Part shown: positions 17,242-26,226 of the stretch, piece by piece
How the letters are laid out: every line of letters starts with the position of its first letter
Numbering within the stretch: position 1 is the first letter of the stretch
Assembly (NCBI RefSeq): GCF_002551245.1
Contig: NZ_NTGZ01000010.1
Coordinates: 1 to 61,202, forward strand
From: Streptomyces sp. rh34
GTDB lineage: Bacteria > Actinomycetota > Actinomycetes > Streptomycetales > Streptomycetaceae
DNA length: 61,202 bases
Direction: 5' to 3'
Notes under the pieces: generated by a model
Seen by the model: only the letters and a program-made list of their open reading frames with translations
What the model was told of the DNA's origin: nothing
Databases searched by the model: none
Position numbers and translations under genes: made by a program

Positions 17242-17666
17242 CGCGGCCCGCCGCCGGAGGCCCGCCCGCCACGGCTTTCGGCGAGGCCGACTGGGACGCC
17301 CTGCGGGAGGCCGCCCGGGACGCCATGTCCCGCGCGTACGTCCCCTACTCGCGCTACCCGGTCGGTGTCGCCGCCCGGGTGGACGACGGTCGAACGATCA
17401 CCGGCTGCAACGTGGAGAACGCCAGCTACGGCCTCTCGCTCTGCGCGGAGTGCGGTCTGGTCTCCGCGCTCCACGCCACCGGCGGCGGTCGGCTGACCCA
17501 CTTCACCTGCGTGGACGGCACCGGGGCGATTCTGGTGCCGTGCGGCAGGTGCCGGCAGCTGCTGTACGAGTTCGGCGGCCCGGAACTCCTCCTGGAGACG
17601 CCCGACGGGCGGCGCACGCTGGACGAGATGCTGCCCCAGGCGTTCGGCCCCCAGCACCTCGGCTGA
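17238..17666 (+). CDS. cdd: Cytidine deaminase
   Basis: It deaminates cytidine and deoxycytidine to uridine and deoxyuridine. In 142 residues it shows YVPYSRYPVGVAA, the substrate motif NVENASYGLSLCAE with the zinc Cys and catalytic Glu, and the second zinc pair VPCGRCRQ. It is a normal homotetrameric-type Cdd in length. Its GTG overlaps the permease stop by 4 nt, so it is the last gene of the transport operon, followed by a strong terminator. Confidence 0.95.
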   Translation: MTRPAAGGPPATAFGEADWDALREAARDAMSRAYVPYSRYPVGVAARVDDGRTITGCNVENASYGLSLCAECGLVSALHATGGGRLTHFTCVDGTGAILVPCGRCRQLLYEFGGPELLLETPDGRRTLDEMLPQAFGPQHLG

Positions 17667-17682
17667 ACCCCGTATCTCCTCG

Positions 17683-17718
17683 GCGGTGGCCCTTCCCTCT
17701 TCTTGGAAGGGCCACCGC
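17683..17718 (+). terminator. Terminator after cdd
   Basis: A 14-bp perfect stem pairs 17683-17696 with 17705-17718 around the loop CTCTTCTT, 17 nt after the cdd stop, and is followed by a pyrimidine run. Confidence 0.85.
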
Positions 17719-17747
17719 TCTTCCCTCCCTCTATCCACGCAAAAGTC

Positions 17748-17769
17748 AGTCCGGACTCTTGCGTACGCA
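17748..17769 (+). promoter_or_regulatory. Two adjacent 10-bp palindromes before deoA
   Basis: AGTCCGGACT (17748-17757) and TGCGTACGCA (17760-17769) are both perfect palindromes, 20-41 nt before the deoA start. They do not match the CTACGCGCGTAG operator. A role in deoA control is inferred from position only. Confidence 0.35.
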
Positions 17770-17788
17770 CCCGGCCGGAAGGATTCCC

Positions 17789-19066
17789 ATGGACGCCATC
17801 TCCGTCATCCGCACCAAGCGGGACCGAGGCGAGCTGACCCCCGAGCAGATCGACTGGGTCATCGACGCCTACACCCGCGGCGAGGTCGCCGACGAGCAGA
17901 TGTCCGCCCTCGCCATGGCGATCCTGCTCAACGGGATGAACCGCACCGAGATCGCCCGCTGGACCGCCGCGATGATCGCCTCCGGCGAGCGGATGAGCTT
18001 CGACGGACTGTCCCGCCCCACCACCGACAAGCACTCCACCGGCGGCGTCGGCGACAAGATCACCCTGCCGCTCGCCCCGCTGGTCGCCGCCTGCGGCGCG
18101 GCCGTGCCGCAGCTCAGCGGCCGGGGCCTCGGCCACACCGGCGGCACCCTGGACAAGCTGGAGTCCATCCCCGGCTGGCGGGCCCACCTCTCCAACGCGG
18201 AGCTGCGACACGTCCTCGACACCACCGGCGCGGTCATCTGCGCCGCCGGTGACGGGCTCGCCCCCGCCGACAAGAAGCTGTACGCGCTGCGCGACGTCAC
18301 CGGCACCGTCGAGGCGATCCCGCTCATCGCCAGCTCCATCATGTCCAAGAAGATCGCCGAGGGCACCGGGGCACTCGTCCTGGACGTCAAGGTCGGCTCC
18401 GGCGCCTTCATGAAGACCACCGAGGACGCCCGCGAACTGGCCTCCACCATGGTCGCGCTCGGCACCGACAGCGGGGTCCGCACGGTCGCGCTGCTCACCG
18501 ACATGTCGACCCCGCTCGGCCTCACCGCGGGCAACGCGCTGGAGGTCCGCGAGTCCGTCGAGGTGCTGGCCGGCGGCGGCCCGCGGGACGTCGTCGACCT
18601 GACCCTCGCCCTCGCCCGCGAGATGCTGGACGCGGCCGGGCTCAAGGACGCCGACCCGGAGAAGGCACTCGCCGACGGCTCCGCGATGGACGTCTGGCGG
18701 CGGATGATCTCCGCCCAGGGCGGCGACCCGGACGCCACGCTCCCGGCCGCCCGCGAGCAGCACGTGGTGACCGCGCGCTCCTCCGGCGTGCTGACCCGCC
18801 TGGACGCCTACGACGTCGGCGTCGCCGCCTGGCGCCTCGGCGCGGGCCGCGCCCGCAAGGAGGACCCGGTGCAGGCGGGCGCGGGCGTCGAGCTGCACGC
18901 CAAGCCCGGCGACACCGTCACCGAGGGCCAGCCCCTGATGACGCTGCACACGGACACCCCCGAGAAGTTCGACTACGCGCTGAAGGCACTGCCCGAGGCG
19001 TACGACATCGCCCCGGCCGGCACGTCGTTCGCACCGCTGCCGGTGGTGCGGGAACGTATCGCGTAA
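17789..19066 (+). CDS. deoA: Thymidine (pyrimidine-nucleoside) phosphorylase
   Basis: It splits thymidine, deoxyuridine or uridine with phosphate to the base and (deoxy)ribose-1-phosphate. The 425-residue protein has the family signature SGRGLGHTGGTLDKLE and phosphate-site KHSTGGVGDK, with SSIMSKKIAEG and KVGSGAFMKT further on. ATG follows GGAAGGA by 5 nt. A terminator separates it from cdd, so it probably has its own promoter. Its last 149 bases overlap the 3' end of the convergent subtilase frame. Confidence 0.95.
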   Translation: MDAISVIRTKRDRGELTPEQIDWVIDAYTRGEVADEQMSALAMAILLNGMNRTEIARWTAAMIASGERMSFDGLSRPTTDKHSTGGVGDKITLPLAPLVAACGAAVPQLSGRGLGHTGGTLDKLESIPGWRAHLSNAELRHVLDTTGAVICAAGDGLAPADKKLYALRDVTGTVEAIPLIASSIMSKKIAEGTGALVLDVKVGSGAFMKTTEDARELASTMVALGTDSGVRTVALLTDMSTPLGLTAGNALEVRESVEVLAGGGPRDVVDLTLALAREMLDAAGLKDADPEKALADGSAMDVWRRMISAQGGDPDATLPAAREQHVVTARSSGVLTRLDAYDVGVAAWRLGAGRARKEDPVQAGAGVELHAKPGDTVTEGQPLMTLHTDTPEKFDYALKALPEAYDIAPAGTSFAPLPVVRERIA

Positions 19067-22000
19067 CGGCACCAGGACACGCGGGCGGCCCGCCGCACGG
19101 AGAGGATCCGTGCGGGGTGTTGCCCTTCTTGTCGGTGACCTTGGCGGAGAAGGAGATCGCCTTGCCCTTGGCCGGGTTCTTGACGGTGATCTTGCCCTTC
19201 TTGACGGTGACCTTCTTCCAGGTCTTGCCGCCGTTGTAACTGACGTACGTCTTCAGCGACTTCAGGTTCTTGCCCGCGGCAGCGCCGTGCACCTTCACCG
19301 GCACCGATACGGTCTTGCCCGCCTTGACCCGGCCGTCGGCGCCCACGGCCGGGGTGAACCGGACGGTGGAGACGGGCAGCATCGTGAACGCGGTCTTCTT
19401 CGAGCGGAACGTCCAGGCCGCGTCCACCCGGGTGGAGAGCGGGTTGACCTTCGCGCTGTGCCTGACCGTGGTCGTCAGCCGGTAGTCGGCCGCGCCCGCC
19501 GGGACCCGGAAGGACTCGCCGCCGCCCACCGGGTCGCCGTTCTGGCCGAGCTTCTTGCCGTTGCGGTACAGGACGGTCTTGGCCGACGTGAACAGCATCC
19601 CGCCCGCGTTGCCCCGGCCGTCGGCCAGCAGCGGGAGAGCGCCGGTGATCTCGTTGCCCTCACGGACGATGCCGTAGTCCTTGTCCACCAGGGGGCCGAA
19701 CACCGCGGTGTTCACGGACTTCGTGTACGTCCTGCCCGCCTTGTACGTCGCCTCCTTGCCGACCCGGTAGTTGGCCTCGTACGTCGGCCACCCGTCCGCG
19801 TCGACCGGGCCCTGCTGGTCGAAGTCGAAGCTCCAGGTCACCTTGTCCGCGGTGGAGACGTACAGCGTGCGGGTGCCGGGCAGCTTCTGATCGATCGAGG
19901 TCGCCCAGTTGCCGCCCTGCGTGGGCAGGAAGGGGAAGGCGGTGATCGAACCCTTCTTCTTCGGCGCGGCCGAGCCCATGGCGATCTTCACCTTGGCCAG
20001 CTGCGCCGTGGTGAACTTCCGGTCGAAGCCGGTGGCGAGCTGCTTGACCGTGCCGCCGACCGCGATGTCGTACTCGGTCGACGCGCCCTTGCTCCAGGTG
20101 CCCGACCAGTGCTGGGCGAGTGAGCCGTCGGTGATCTTCGGGCCGGCGTGGAGCGTGCGGATGCCTGCGGCCGACTCCAGCAGCCAGCCGAAGGAGACCG
20201 CGTCGTCCGCCGCTTCCACCACGTAGTCCGGAGAGAACAGCTGAGCCTTCGCCTTCGCGTCCGGCACCGTGACGTTCACCGGCCTCGCCTTGCGGGCGTC
20301 GAAGGTCAGTGAGGTGTTCTTGGTGACCGCGATCTTGGGCTGGGCGATCCAGTCGGCGCCCTTGGTGACGTCGTCCGGGTCGTTGTAGACCGTGGAGTTG
20401 ACCACGTACGTGCCCTTGGGCACCCGGATCTTCGCGGTGCCGTCGACGACCCGCGGGCTCAGGAACGGGTTGCCGGACTCAGCGCCGAAGCGGAAGAGCG
20501 TGGTGTCCGCGTAGACCGCCGGACGGCCGTCCCGCCCGAGGTGCTTGACCGTGACGTCGTAGCTCTCCACCTCACGCTCGACCGCGGCGGCCGTGCGCAC
20601 GGTCTGCCCGCCGCCGGTGGCCACCAGGTACGCGGAGTACGTGCCGTCGGCGGTGCCGCCGAGCCGGGTGTCGGCGGTCAGCGTCGCCTCCGCCGTGCCG
20701 CCCGCCGGGACGGTGACCCTGTCCGTGCCGAGCGTGAAGAAGCCGGCCGGAGCGGGCTTCCCCGCCGGGCCGGTGCCCGTCACCTTCAGATCGAGGGTGA
20801 CGTCGCTCGTGCCGAGGTTGCGGTAGGTGACCTTCTCGGTGACCGGCTCGTCGTCGGCGTGCGGCCACTGCTGCACCCCGAAGCTCACCGAGACCGGGTC
20901 GGCGACGACGGTCTGGGCGATCGCACGGTCCACCGCGATCCGGCCGGAGCCCTGCTGGAACGGGTTGTACGCGCCGGGCTTCGTGGACGCGGTCAGCGCG
21001 CCCTTCAGCTCGGCGTACGCCCAGTCGGGGTGCTGCTGCTTGAGCAGGGCGGCCGCGCCCGCCACGTGCGGGGTGGCCATCGACGTACCCGAGATCGTCG
21101 CGTAGCCGGCGGGGTTCTCCCCCACCTCCTTCGCGATCTGCGAGCCGGACGGGATGGCCGCCGTGGTGTCCACGCCGGGAGCCGTCACGTCGGGCTTGAC
21201 CGCCCCGTCCCCGACCCGCGGGCCCCGGCTGGAGAAGTCCGCCAGCTTGTCCTGGTCGTCGACCGCGCCCACGGTCAGCGCCGCGCTCGCGCTGCCCGGC
21301 GAGCCCACCGTGCCCGCGCCGTCGCCCTCGTTGCCCGCGGCGATGGCGAACAGGACGCCCTTCTCGGCCGACAGCTTGTCGACCGCGGCCTCCAGCGGGT
21401 CCACCTCCGGGGTGTCGGTCCCGCCGAGGCTCAGGTTGACGATGTCGGCGCCCTGGGCGACCGCCCACTCCATACCGGCCAGGATGCCGGAGTCCTCGCC
21501 GTACCCGTCGTCGTCGAGCACCTTGCCCGCGAGCAGCTTGGCGTCCGGGGCCACGCCCTTGAACTTCCCGCCCGACCTGGCGCCGGTGCCCGCCGCGATC
21601 GAGGCGACGTGCGTGCCGTGGCCGACCCGGTCCTTGGTGTCCTGGGCGGCGCTGAAGTTCTTCTCCGCGAGGATCTGGCCCTGGAGATCGGGGTGGGTGG
21701 CGTCCGTCCCGGTGTCCAGGACCGCGATCTTGACGCCCTTGCCGGTGAACCCGGCCTTCCACGCCGCCGGGGCGCCGATCTGCGGGACGCTCTTGTCGAG
21801 GCTCGCCCGGCGTACCCCGTCCAGCCAGACCCGGTCGATGCCGGGCGCGGTGGTGACCCGCTCACCGCCCGCGCGCCGGTCGGTGAGCGCCTTCCAGATG
21901 GCCGGCGCGTCGGCGGTCGGCGTGGTCACCGACTCGGCGTTCAGCGACGTCAGGCTCCGGCCGACCTCGGTGGAGCCCGCGTCGCGGACCTGCGCCTTCG

Positions 22001-22439
22001 CGGTGGCGGCCTGCTTGCCCCGGTAGCCGACGATCAGCTTCAGACCGTCCCGCTGGGCCCGGAGGTTCTCCGGGCGGCTCAGCTCGGTGACGTCGAACAG
22101 CCGCCGGTCGAGCTTGCCGGAGACGATCAGCCGGTGGGCGTCGGCCGGGACGACGAGCGTGTGCCCCTGGTTGCTCATCCGCTGCACCGGGATGTTCTCC
22201 CGGCCCTTCGCGGGCCGGAAGGCGACCGGCTTGCCCTGGGCGTCGACGGTGACCCGGTCGCCGGTGACGAGGGTCAGCTGACGCAGCTCCCTGTCCTGGG
22301 AACGGTCCTGGGCCCGGGCGCCGGACGCCCCCCTCGGATCCGGCTGGGCGACGGCGGACGAGGTCATGCCCGCCGCCAGTGCCACGGCCACGGCAGTGGC
22401 GACCGCCGGTATGCACGCGTTTCTCACGTGTCTGCGCAA
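18918..22439 (-). CDS. Secreted S8 subtilisin-like serine peptidase, altered C-terminus
   Basis: From the TTG at 22439 it has about 1173 residues. The N-terminus is a signal peptide (RNACIPAVATAVAVALAAG ... AVAQP), then a propeptide and the S8 domain with Asp242 (AVLDTGTD), His277 (GHGTHVAS) and Ser453 (SGTSMATPHVAG), followed by beta-rich domains with a Lys-rich end (KTYVSYNGGKTWKKV). After VTDKKGNT the homologous-looking part stops and about 65 Pro/Arg/Cys-rich residues are read from the deoA terminator and antisense deoA. The original 3' end may have been lost. The start is uncertain: GTG 22427 and GTG 22523 are alternatives and none has an ideal ribosome site. It is divergent from the STAS gene. 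Confidence 0.85.
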   Translation of the reverse strand: MRRHVRNACIPAVATAVAVALAAGMTSSAVAQPDPRGASGARAQDRSQDRELRQLTLVTGDRVTVDAQGKPVAFRPAKGRENIPVQRMSNQGHTLVVPADAHRLIVSGKLDRRLFDVTELSRPENLRAQRDGLKLIVGYRGKQAATAKAQVRDAGSTEVGRSLTSLNAESVTTPTADAPAIWKALTDRRAGGERVTTAPGIDRVWLDGVRRASLDKSVPQIGAPAAWKAGFTGKGVKIAVLDTGTDATHPDLQGQILAEKNFSAAQDTKDRVGHGTHVASIAAGTGARSGGKFKGVAPDAKLLAGKVLDDDGYGEDSGILAGMEWAVAQGADIVNLSLGGTDTPEVDPLEAAVDKLSAEKGVLFAIAAGNEGDGAGTVGSPGSASAALTVGAVDDQDKLADFSSRGPRVGDGAVKPDVTAPGVDTTAAIPSGSQIAKEVGENPAGYATISGTSMATPHVAGAAALLKQQHPDWAYAELKGALTASTKPGAYNPFQQGSGRIAVDRAIAQTVVADPVSVSFGVQQWPHADDEPVTEKVTYRNLGTSDVTLDLKVTGTGPAGKPAPAGFFTLGTDRVTVPAGGTAEATLTADTRLGGTADGTYSAYLVATGGGQTVRTAAAVEREVESYDVTVKHLGRDGRPAVYADTTLFRFGAESGNPFLSPRVVDGTAKIRVPKGTYVVNSTVYNDPDDVTKGADWIAQPKIAVTKNTSLTFDARKARPVNVTVPDAKAKAQLFSPDYVVEAADDAVSFGWLLESAAGIRTLHAGPKITDGSLAQHWSGTWSKGASTEYDIAVGGTVKQLATGFDRKFTTAQLAKVKIAMGSAAPKKKGSITAFPFLPTQGGNWATSIDQKLPGTRTLYVSTADKVTWSFDFDQQGPVDADGWPTYEANYRVGKEATYKAGRTYTKSVNTAVFGPLVDKDYGIVREGNEITGALPLLADGRGNAGGMLFTSAKTVLYRNGKKLGQNGDPVGGGESFRVPAGAADYRLTTTVRHSAKVNPLSTRVDAAWTFRSKKTAFTMLPVSTVRFTPAVGADGRVKAGKTVSVPVKVHGAAAGKNLKSLKTYVSYNGGKTWKKVTVKKGKITVKNPAKGKAISFSAKVTDKKGNTPHGSSPCGGPPACPGAVTRYVPAPPAAVRTTCRPGRCRTPRAVPSARSRTSRGCPCAASSGAGPR
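19093..19115. terminator. Hairpin after deoA, inside the subtilase frame
   Basis: CCGCACGGA (19093-19101) pairs with TCCGTGCGG (19107-19115) around a GAGGA loop. It is 26 nt after the deoA stop, but the convergent subtilase frame reads through it. Confidence 0.6.
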
Positions 22440-22629
22440 CTCTCCCCCTGGAGAACTCGGTGGTTTCTCGGTCCCGCCGGTCCGCAGGGACGCAGGAACG
22501 ACGGCTGCGGCCCGTCGGTTCACCGAACTAGAGGGGATGCCGGGGGAGTTGGTTCACGGGAAGGGCGCCCGAGGGTCACAGTTGTCGCAAAATGGCCCCT
22601 CCGCGACGGGGGTCGAGCGGAGGGGGCCG

Positions 22630-23004
22630 ATGAATTTCGCCCGCCGGTCCGGTCTGCCTGGTGTGGATGCCGAGAATCCGATCGCCCTGACTGTGACCGG
22701 CCGGGTCAGCCGTGCCGTCGTACCCGACCTCTGCGCCGAGCTGGAGCGTGCTCTCGCCGGCCCTCGCGGAGCCGCCCTCGCCCCGGGCGCGGCGGTGGAC
22801 TGCGATGTGGGCGGGGTGATCCGGCCGGATCTGACCGTGGTCGAGGCGGTGGCCCGGCTGGGGCTCGTCGCCCGCCGGTCCGGACGCACGCTGCGGCTGC
22901 GCCGCGTACCCCCCGAACTCCGGTCACTGCTGGACCTGGTGGGGCTGGCCGACGTGGTGACCCTGGAGGAGGTCCCGGAGGAACGGGTGCCGGGCCCGTA
23001 CTGA
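22630..23004 (+). CDS. STAS-domain protein
   Basis: The 124-residue protein starts after a strong GGAGGGGG. It has a STAS-like core: ALTVTGRVSRAVVPDLCAEL, then CDVGGVIRPDLTVVEAVARL and a final LLDLVGLADVVTLEE. The usual phosphorylated Ser region (DSSG in SpoIIAA-type antagonists) reads PDLTVVE here, so phosphorylation at the standard site is doubtful. It may sense or bind a partner rather than act in a partner-switching sigma cascade; no anti-sigma kinase is adjacent. Confidence 0.65.
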   Translation: MNFARRSGLPGVDAENPIALTVTGRVSRAVVPDLCAELERALAGPRGAALAPGAAVDCDVGGVIRPDLTVVEAVARLGLVARRSGRTLRLRRVPPELRSLLDLVGLADVVTLEEVPEERVPGPY

Positions 23005-23135
23005 CGCCGGGCGGGCGGATGCCGGGTCCGTACCCGCGCCGCGCGCAAACGGGCGCCGGGCCCGCACCGGCGTGCGTACGGCCGGGCCCGGCGCCCCGTT
23101 GGTGTGCCGCGGGGTGCCGGGCCCGGCCGTGACTG

Positions 23136-24164
23136 CTACGCGTCGGCCGGGAGCCGGTCCGGCAGACCGAACAGCGGGAACCAGCGCGGGACGTCCAGGA
23201 AGCAGTGCATCCCGGTGATCGCCCCGTCCTGGATGTCGATGACCTGGACCGCCCACGGCACGAACCCGTCCCCGTCCTCGGCGGGCTTGTAGTGCGCGAA
23301 GCCGGGGGACCCGTTGGCCGAGACGGGCACCAGCTTGGAGCCCGCGCACGCCGCGCCGATGGAGGTCATGAAGCCCGTGATGTCCCCGGTGCCCCGCAGC
23401 CACAGGTCGAACGGCGGCATCGTCATCACCGCGTCCTCGTGGAGCAGCGCGGTCAGGGCGGCCATGTCATATCCCTCGAACGCCTTCACATAGCGCTCCA
23501 GGAGCTTCTGCTGCTCCTCGTCGAGGGGGTCCGCCGGATCGCCCGCCCGGCCCTCCGTCTCGGTCAGCGTGGCGCGGGCCCGCTGCAGGGCGCTGTTGAC
23601 CGAGGCGACGGAGGTCTCCAGCAGCTCGGCCACCTCCGCGGCCTTCCAGGCGAGGACCTCGCGCAGGATCAGCACGGCGCGCTGCTTGGGCGGCAGGTGC
23701 TGGAGGGCGGCGACGAACGCCAGACGCACCGACTCGCGCGCCACGGCCGCCTCCGCCGGATCCTGGACCGAGGGCAGGATCCGGCCGTCGGGCATCGGCT
23801 CCAGCCAGACGTTCTCCGGGCGGGGGCTCAGAGCGGCCTGGGCGAGCGGCGTCGGGCCCGTCAGGTCGACCGGGCGGGCCCGCTTGTTGCCCGCGTTCAG
23901 CATGTCCAGGCAGACGTTGGTGGCGATCCGGTAGAGCCAGGAGCGCAGCGAGGAACGACCCGCGAACTTGTCGAAGTTGCGCCAGGCCCGGACCAGGGTG
24001 TCCTGCACCGCGTCCTCGGCCTCGAAGGCGGATCCGAGCATCCGGTAGCAGTACCCCGTCAGCTCGACCCGGTGCCCTTCCAGGCGGCTGTCGATCCCGG
24101 CGGTATCAGCGCCTTCGGCGCCCGCCGCCCCGCCCGTGGCCGTCGTCGTGGTCAGATCGCTCAT
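23136..24164 (-). CDS. ECF sigma factor with C-terminal SnoaL-like domain (SigG/SigX5 type)
   Basis: The 342-residue protein starts at ATG 24164 after GGGGTGGAG. Residues about 30-200 contain sigma-2 (YRMLGSAFEAEDAVQDTLVRAWR) and sigma-4 (LPPKQRAVLILREVLAWKAAEVAELL). Residues about 215-342 resemble an NTF2/SnoaL fold (LLERYVKAFEGYDMAALTALL, then DGDGFVPWAVQVIDIQDG). In related sigma factors this C-terminal domain controls activity in place of an anti-sigma factor, and no anti-sigma gene is seen here. The signal is unknown. Confidence 0.9.
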   Translation of the reverse strand: MSDLTTTTATGGAAGAEGADTAGIDSRLEGHRVELTGYCYRMLGSAFEAEDAVQDTLVRAWRNFDKFAGRSSLRSWLYRIATNVCLDMLNAGNKRARPVDLTGPTPLAQAALSPRPENVWLEPMPDGRILPSVQDPAEAAVARESVRLAFVAALQHLPPKQRAVLILREVLAWKAAEVAELLETSVASVNSALQRARATLTETEGRAGDPADPLDEEQQKLLERYVKAFEGYDMAALTALLHEDAVMTMPPFDLWLRGTGDITGFMTSIGAACAGSKLVPVSANGSPGFAHYKPAEDGDGFVPWAVQVIDIQDGAITGMHCFLDVPRWFPLFGLPDRLPADA

Positions 24165-24337
24165 CGCTCCACCCCTGTCGCGCGCGCAGCCGCGCTGTGG
24201 CATCCGTCACCCGGTACGTCGGAAGCTACCGCAGGCCACTGACAGTCGGGGCGGAAAGAGGACAAGGGGCGCCCGGCGGCCGCGGCCACGATCCGCCAGG
24301 CACCCCTCAGGCGTCCCGCCTGCAGCGAGCGCGTCGG

Positions 24338-25054
24338 TCAGGTCCCGGGCTTGCGCCCGTACACGTACACGTCGTCGCCGTTCTTCAGCAGTTTCCAGTA
24401 TGCCTTCGCGTCGGCGGGACGCATGTTGACGCAGCCGCCGGAGCCCGGCGGGTTGTACATGGACTTGGTGACCGAGTGGAACGCCTGGCCGCCGTCGAAG
24501 AACTGGGAGTGCGGCATCCAGACCTTGTAGATGGTCGACCAGTGCTTGATGTTGCGCCAGTAGATCTTCTTGGACCCGGTCCGGGTCTCGACGCCGTTCC
24601 GGCCGGTACGGACCGGCACCGGTCCGTACTTCAGCTTCTTGCCGTCCTGGATCCAGCTCAGCTGCCGCGTCAGGTCGACGCAGGCGATGCGCCCCTTGTT
24701 GGTGGGGCACTTCTTCGCCTTGTTGGGGTTCTTCCCGGCCGCCTTCTGGGCAAGCATCGTGTTCATCGTGCGCCAGGTCAGCGGACCGGCGTAGCCGATG
24801 GTGGGGGTGATCCCGTGCTTCTTCTGGAACTTCTGGGTCGCCTTGCAGTCGGCCGTCGACTGCTTGCCGTCCACGGGCCGCTTCAGGAACTTCTCGACCT
24901 GCTTCTGGTGCGGTCCCACCGACTTGGTGCAGGACGCCGCGTGGGCGGCGGTGCCGGTGCCCAGGACCAGGGCCGGAGCGGCCACCAGTCCGGCGACGGA
25001 CAGTGCCACCCCTCGCCGCAGCGGTCTTCCGGATATCTTCGCCGTGACTCCCAT
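24338..25054 (-). CDS. Secreted L,D-transpeptidase (YkuD) with peptidoglycan-binding domain
   Basis: The ATG at 25054 follows AGGGGAG by 9 nt. Its 238 residues begin with a long signal peptide (RRGVALSVAGLVAAPALVLG ... AHA), then a Cys-bounded peptidoglycan-binding-1-like domain (QVEKFLKRP ... ATQKFQKKHG), and a YkuD catalytic domain with HSVT and SGGCVNMRPADA, where Cys is the nucleophile. It would form 3-3 cross-links or attach proteins in the wall. It is monocistronic, with 173 nt before the sigma-factor gene. Confidence 0.92.
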   Translation of the reverse strand: MGVTAKISGRPLRRGVALSVAGLVAAPALVLGTGTAAHAASCTKSVGPHQKQVEKFLKRPVDGKQSTADCKATQKFQKKHGITPTIGYAGPLTWRTMNTMLAQKAAGKNPNKAKKCPTNKGRIACVDLTRQLSWIQDGKKLKYGPVPVRTGRNGVETRTGSKKIYWRNIKHWSTIYKVWMPHSQFFDGGQAFHSVTKSMYNPPGSGGCVNMRPADAKAYWKLLKNGDDVYVYGRKPGT

Positions 25055-25307
25055 GCGCGCCAACTCCCCTTCGCCCACAGTGCGTTGTTGGTTACGCATG
25101 GTAGACGCCCGAAGGCGGGCGGTGGTTGCGCGCGACGAGCCGGGAAAACCGGTGGAGCCGCCGCCGGGATGGCCTTATGGTCGCCGGGTTCCCGATCCCG
25201 CGCTGACGACGAGGTGTTCTCGATGACGGTCCGAGCAACGGCGGCCGACTCCGGCCGGCTGCCCTCCGTAGCTGCCATGACCTCATCGAACGTAAGGAAC
25301 ACCTCTC

Positions 25308-26054
25308 GTGGATCTTCCCCGCATCTTCACCCTCCGCGAAAGTAGCCACCGCATCCACAACCCGTTCACCCCGGGCAAGCTCGCCGGCCTCGGCCGGGCG
25401 CTGCGCCTGGCGCCCGGTACGCGGGTGCTCGACCTCGCCAGCGGATCGGGCGAGATGCTGTGCACCTGGGCCCGGGACCACGGGGTCACCGGGACCGGCG
25501 TGGACATCAGCACGGTGTTCACCGAGAAGGCCCGCTCCCGGGCCGCCGAACTCGGCGTCGCCGACCGGGTCGCCTTCGTGCACGGCGACGCCTCCGGCTT
25601 CGTCGCGGACGAGCGGGTCGATCTCGCCGCGTGCGTCGGCGCCACCTGGATCGGCGGCGGCGTGGCCGGCACGGTCGAGCTGCTGGGCCGGAGTCTCCGG
25701 CCCGGTGGCCTGATGCTGATCGGCGAGCCGTACTGGCGCAGGGAGGTGCCGGACCGGGAGACCGCTCGGGCCGCTCACGCCGGCGGCGAGGACGACTTCC
25801 TCGTACTGCCGGAGCTGATCGAGCGGTTCGGCGACCTCGGGTACGACGTCGTGGAGATGGTGCTGGCCGACCAGGACAGCTGGGACCGGTACCGGGCCGC
25901 GCAGTGGCTCAACCTCCGCCGCTGGCTCGACGCGCACCCCGACGACGAGCTCGCCGCCGAGGTGCGGGCCGAACTCACCACCGAACCCGCCCGCTACACG
26001 CGGTACGAGCGGGAGTACCTCGGCTGGGGGGTCTTCGCCCTCATGGCCCGCTGA
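25308..26054 (+). CDS. Class I SAM-dependent methyltransferase
   Basis: The 248-residue protein starts at GTG with AAGGAA 8 nt upstream. The SAM site is plain: VLDLASGSGEMLC (motif I), TGVDIS (motif II) and HGDASGF (motif III), with LRPGGLMLIGEPYW after it. The substrate is not evident. It stands alone between the L,D-transpeptidase and a convergent MFS gene. Confidence 0.88.
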   Translation: MDLPRIFTLRESSHRIHNPFTPGKLAGLGRALRLAPGTRVLDLASGSGEMLCTWARDHGVTGTGVDISTVFTEKARSRAAELGVADRVAFVHGDASGFVADERVDLAACVGATWIGGGVAGTVELLGRSLRPGGLMLIGEPYWRREVPDRETARAAHAGGEDDFLVLPELIERFGDLGYDVVEMVLADQDSWDRYRAAQWLNLRRWLDAHPDDELAAEVRAELTTEPARYTRYEREYLGWGVFALMAR

Positions 26055-26072
26055 CGGTCTGATGGCCTGCTG

Positions 26073-26110
26073 CCGGTCGGCCGACCGGCCGACCGGCCGA
26101 CCGGCCGGTC
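26073..26110. repeat. Short tandem repeat, self-complementary, between convergent genes
   Basis: CCGACCGG is repeated three times (26081-26104) with partial flanking units. The unit is close to its own complement, so it can fold into several hairpins, and it lies between the methyltransferase and MFS stops; it may act as a terminator. Confidence 0.6.
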
Positions 26111-26226
26111 AGCGGGTCAGCAGGTCGGCAGGTCGGTGGTACGGCCTGAGGGCCCGCCGACGGGCCCATCGGCGCGGGTCCGGGCGGCACACGCCGCCCG
26201 GACCCGCGCCCGTTCGCCCGGGCGGT

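Noticed and set aside
22516..22559. Two GTTCAC copies as a PhoP box between the subtilase and STAS genes
   Set aside because: PhoP direct repeats are spaced 11 nt; these are about 36 nt apart.
20541..23132. 863-residue plus-strand frame across the subtilase gene
   Set aside because: It is the antisense of a gene with an intact catalytic triad; its Arg/Gly/Val-rich composition is typical of mirror frames in GC-rich DNA.
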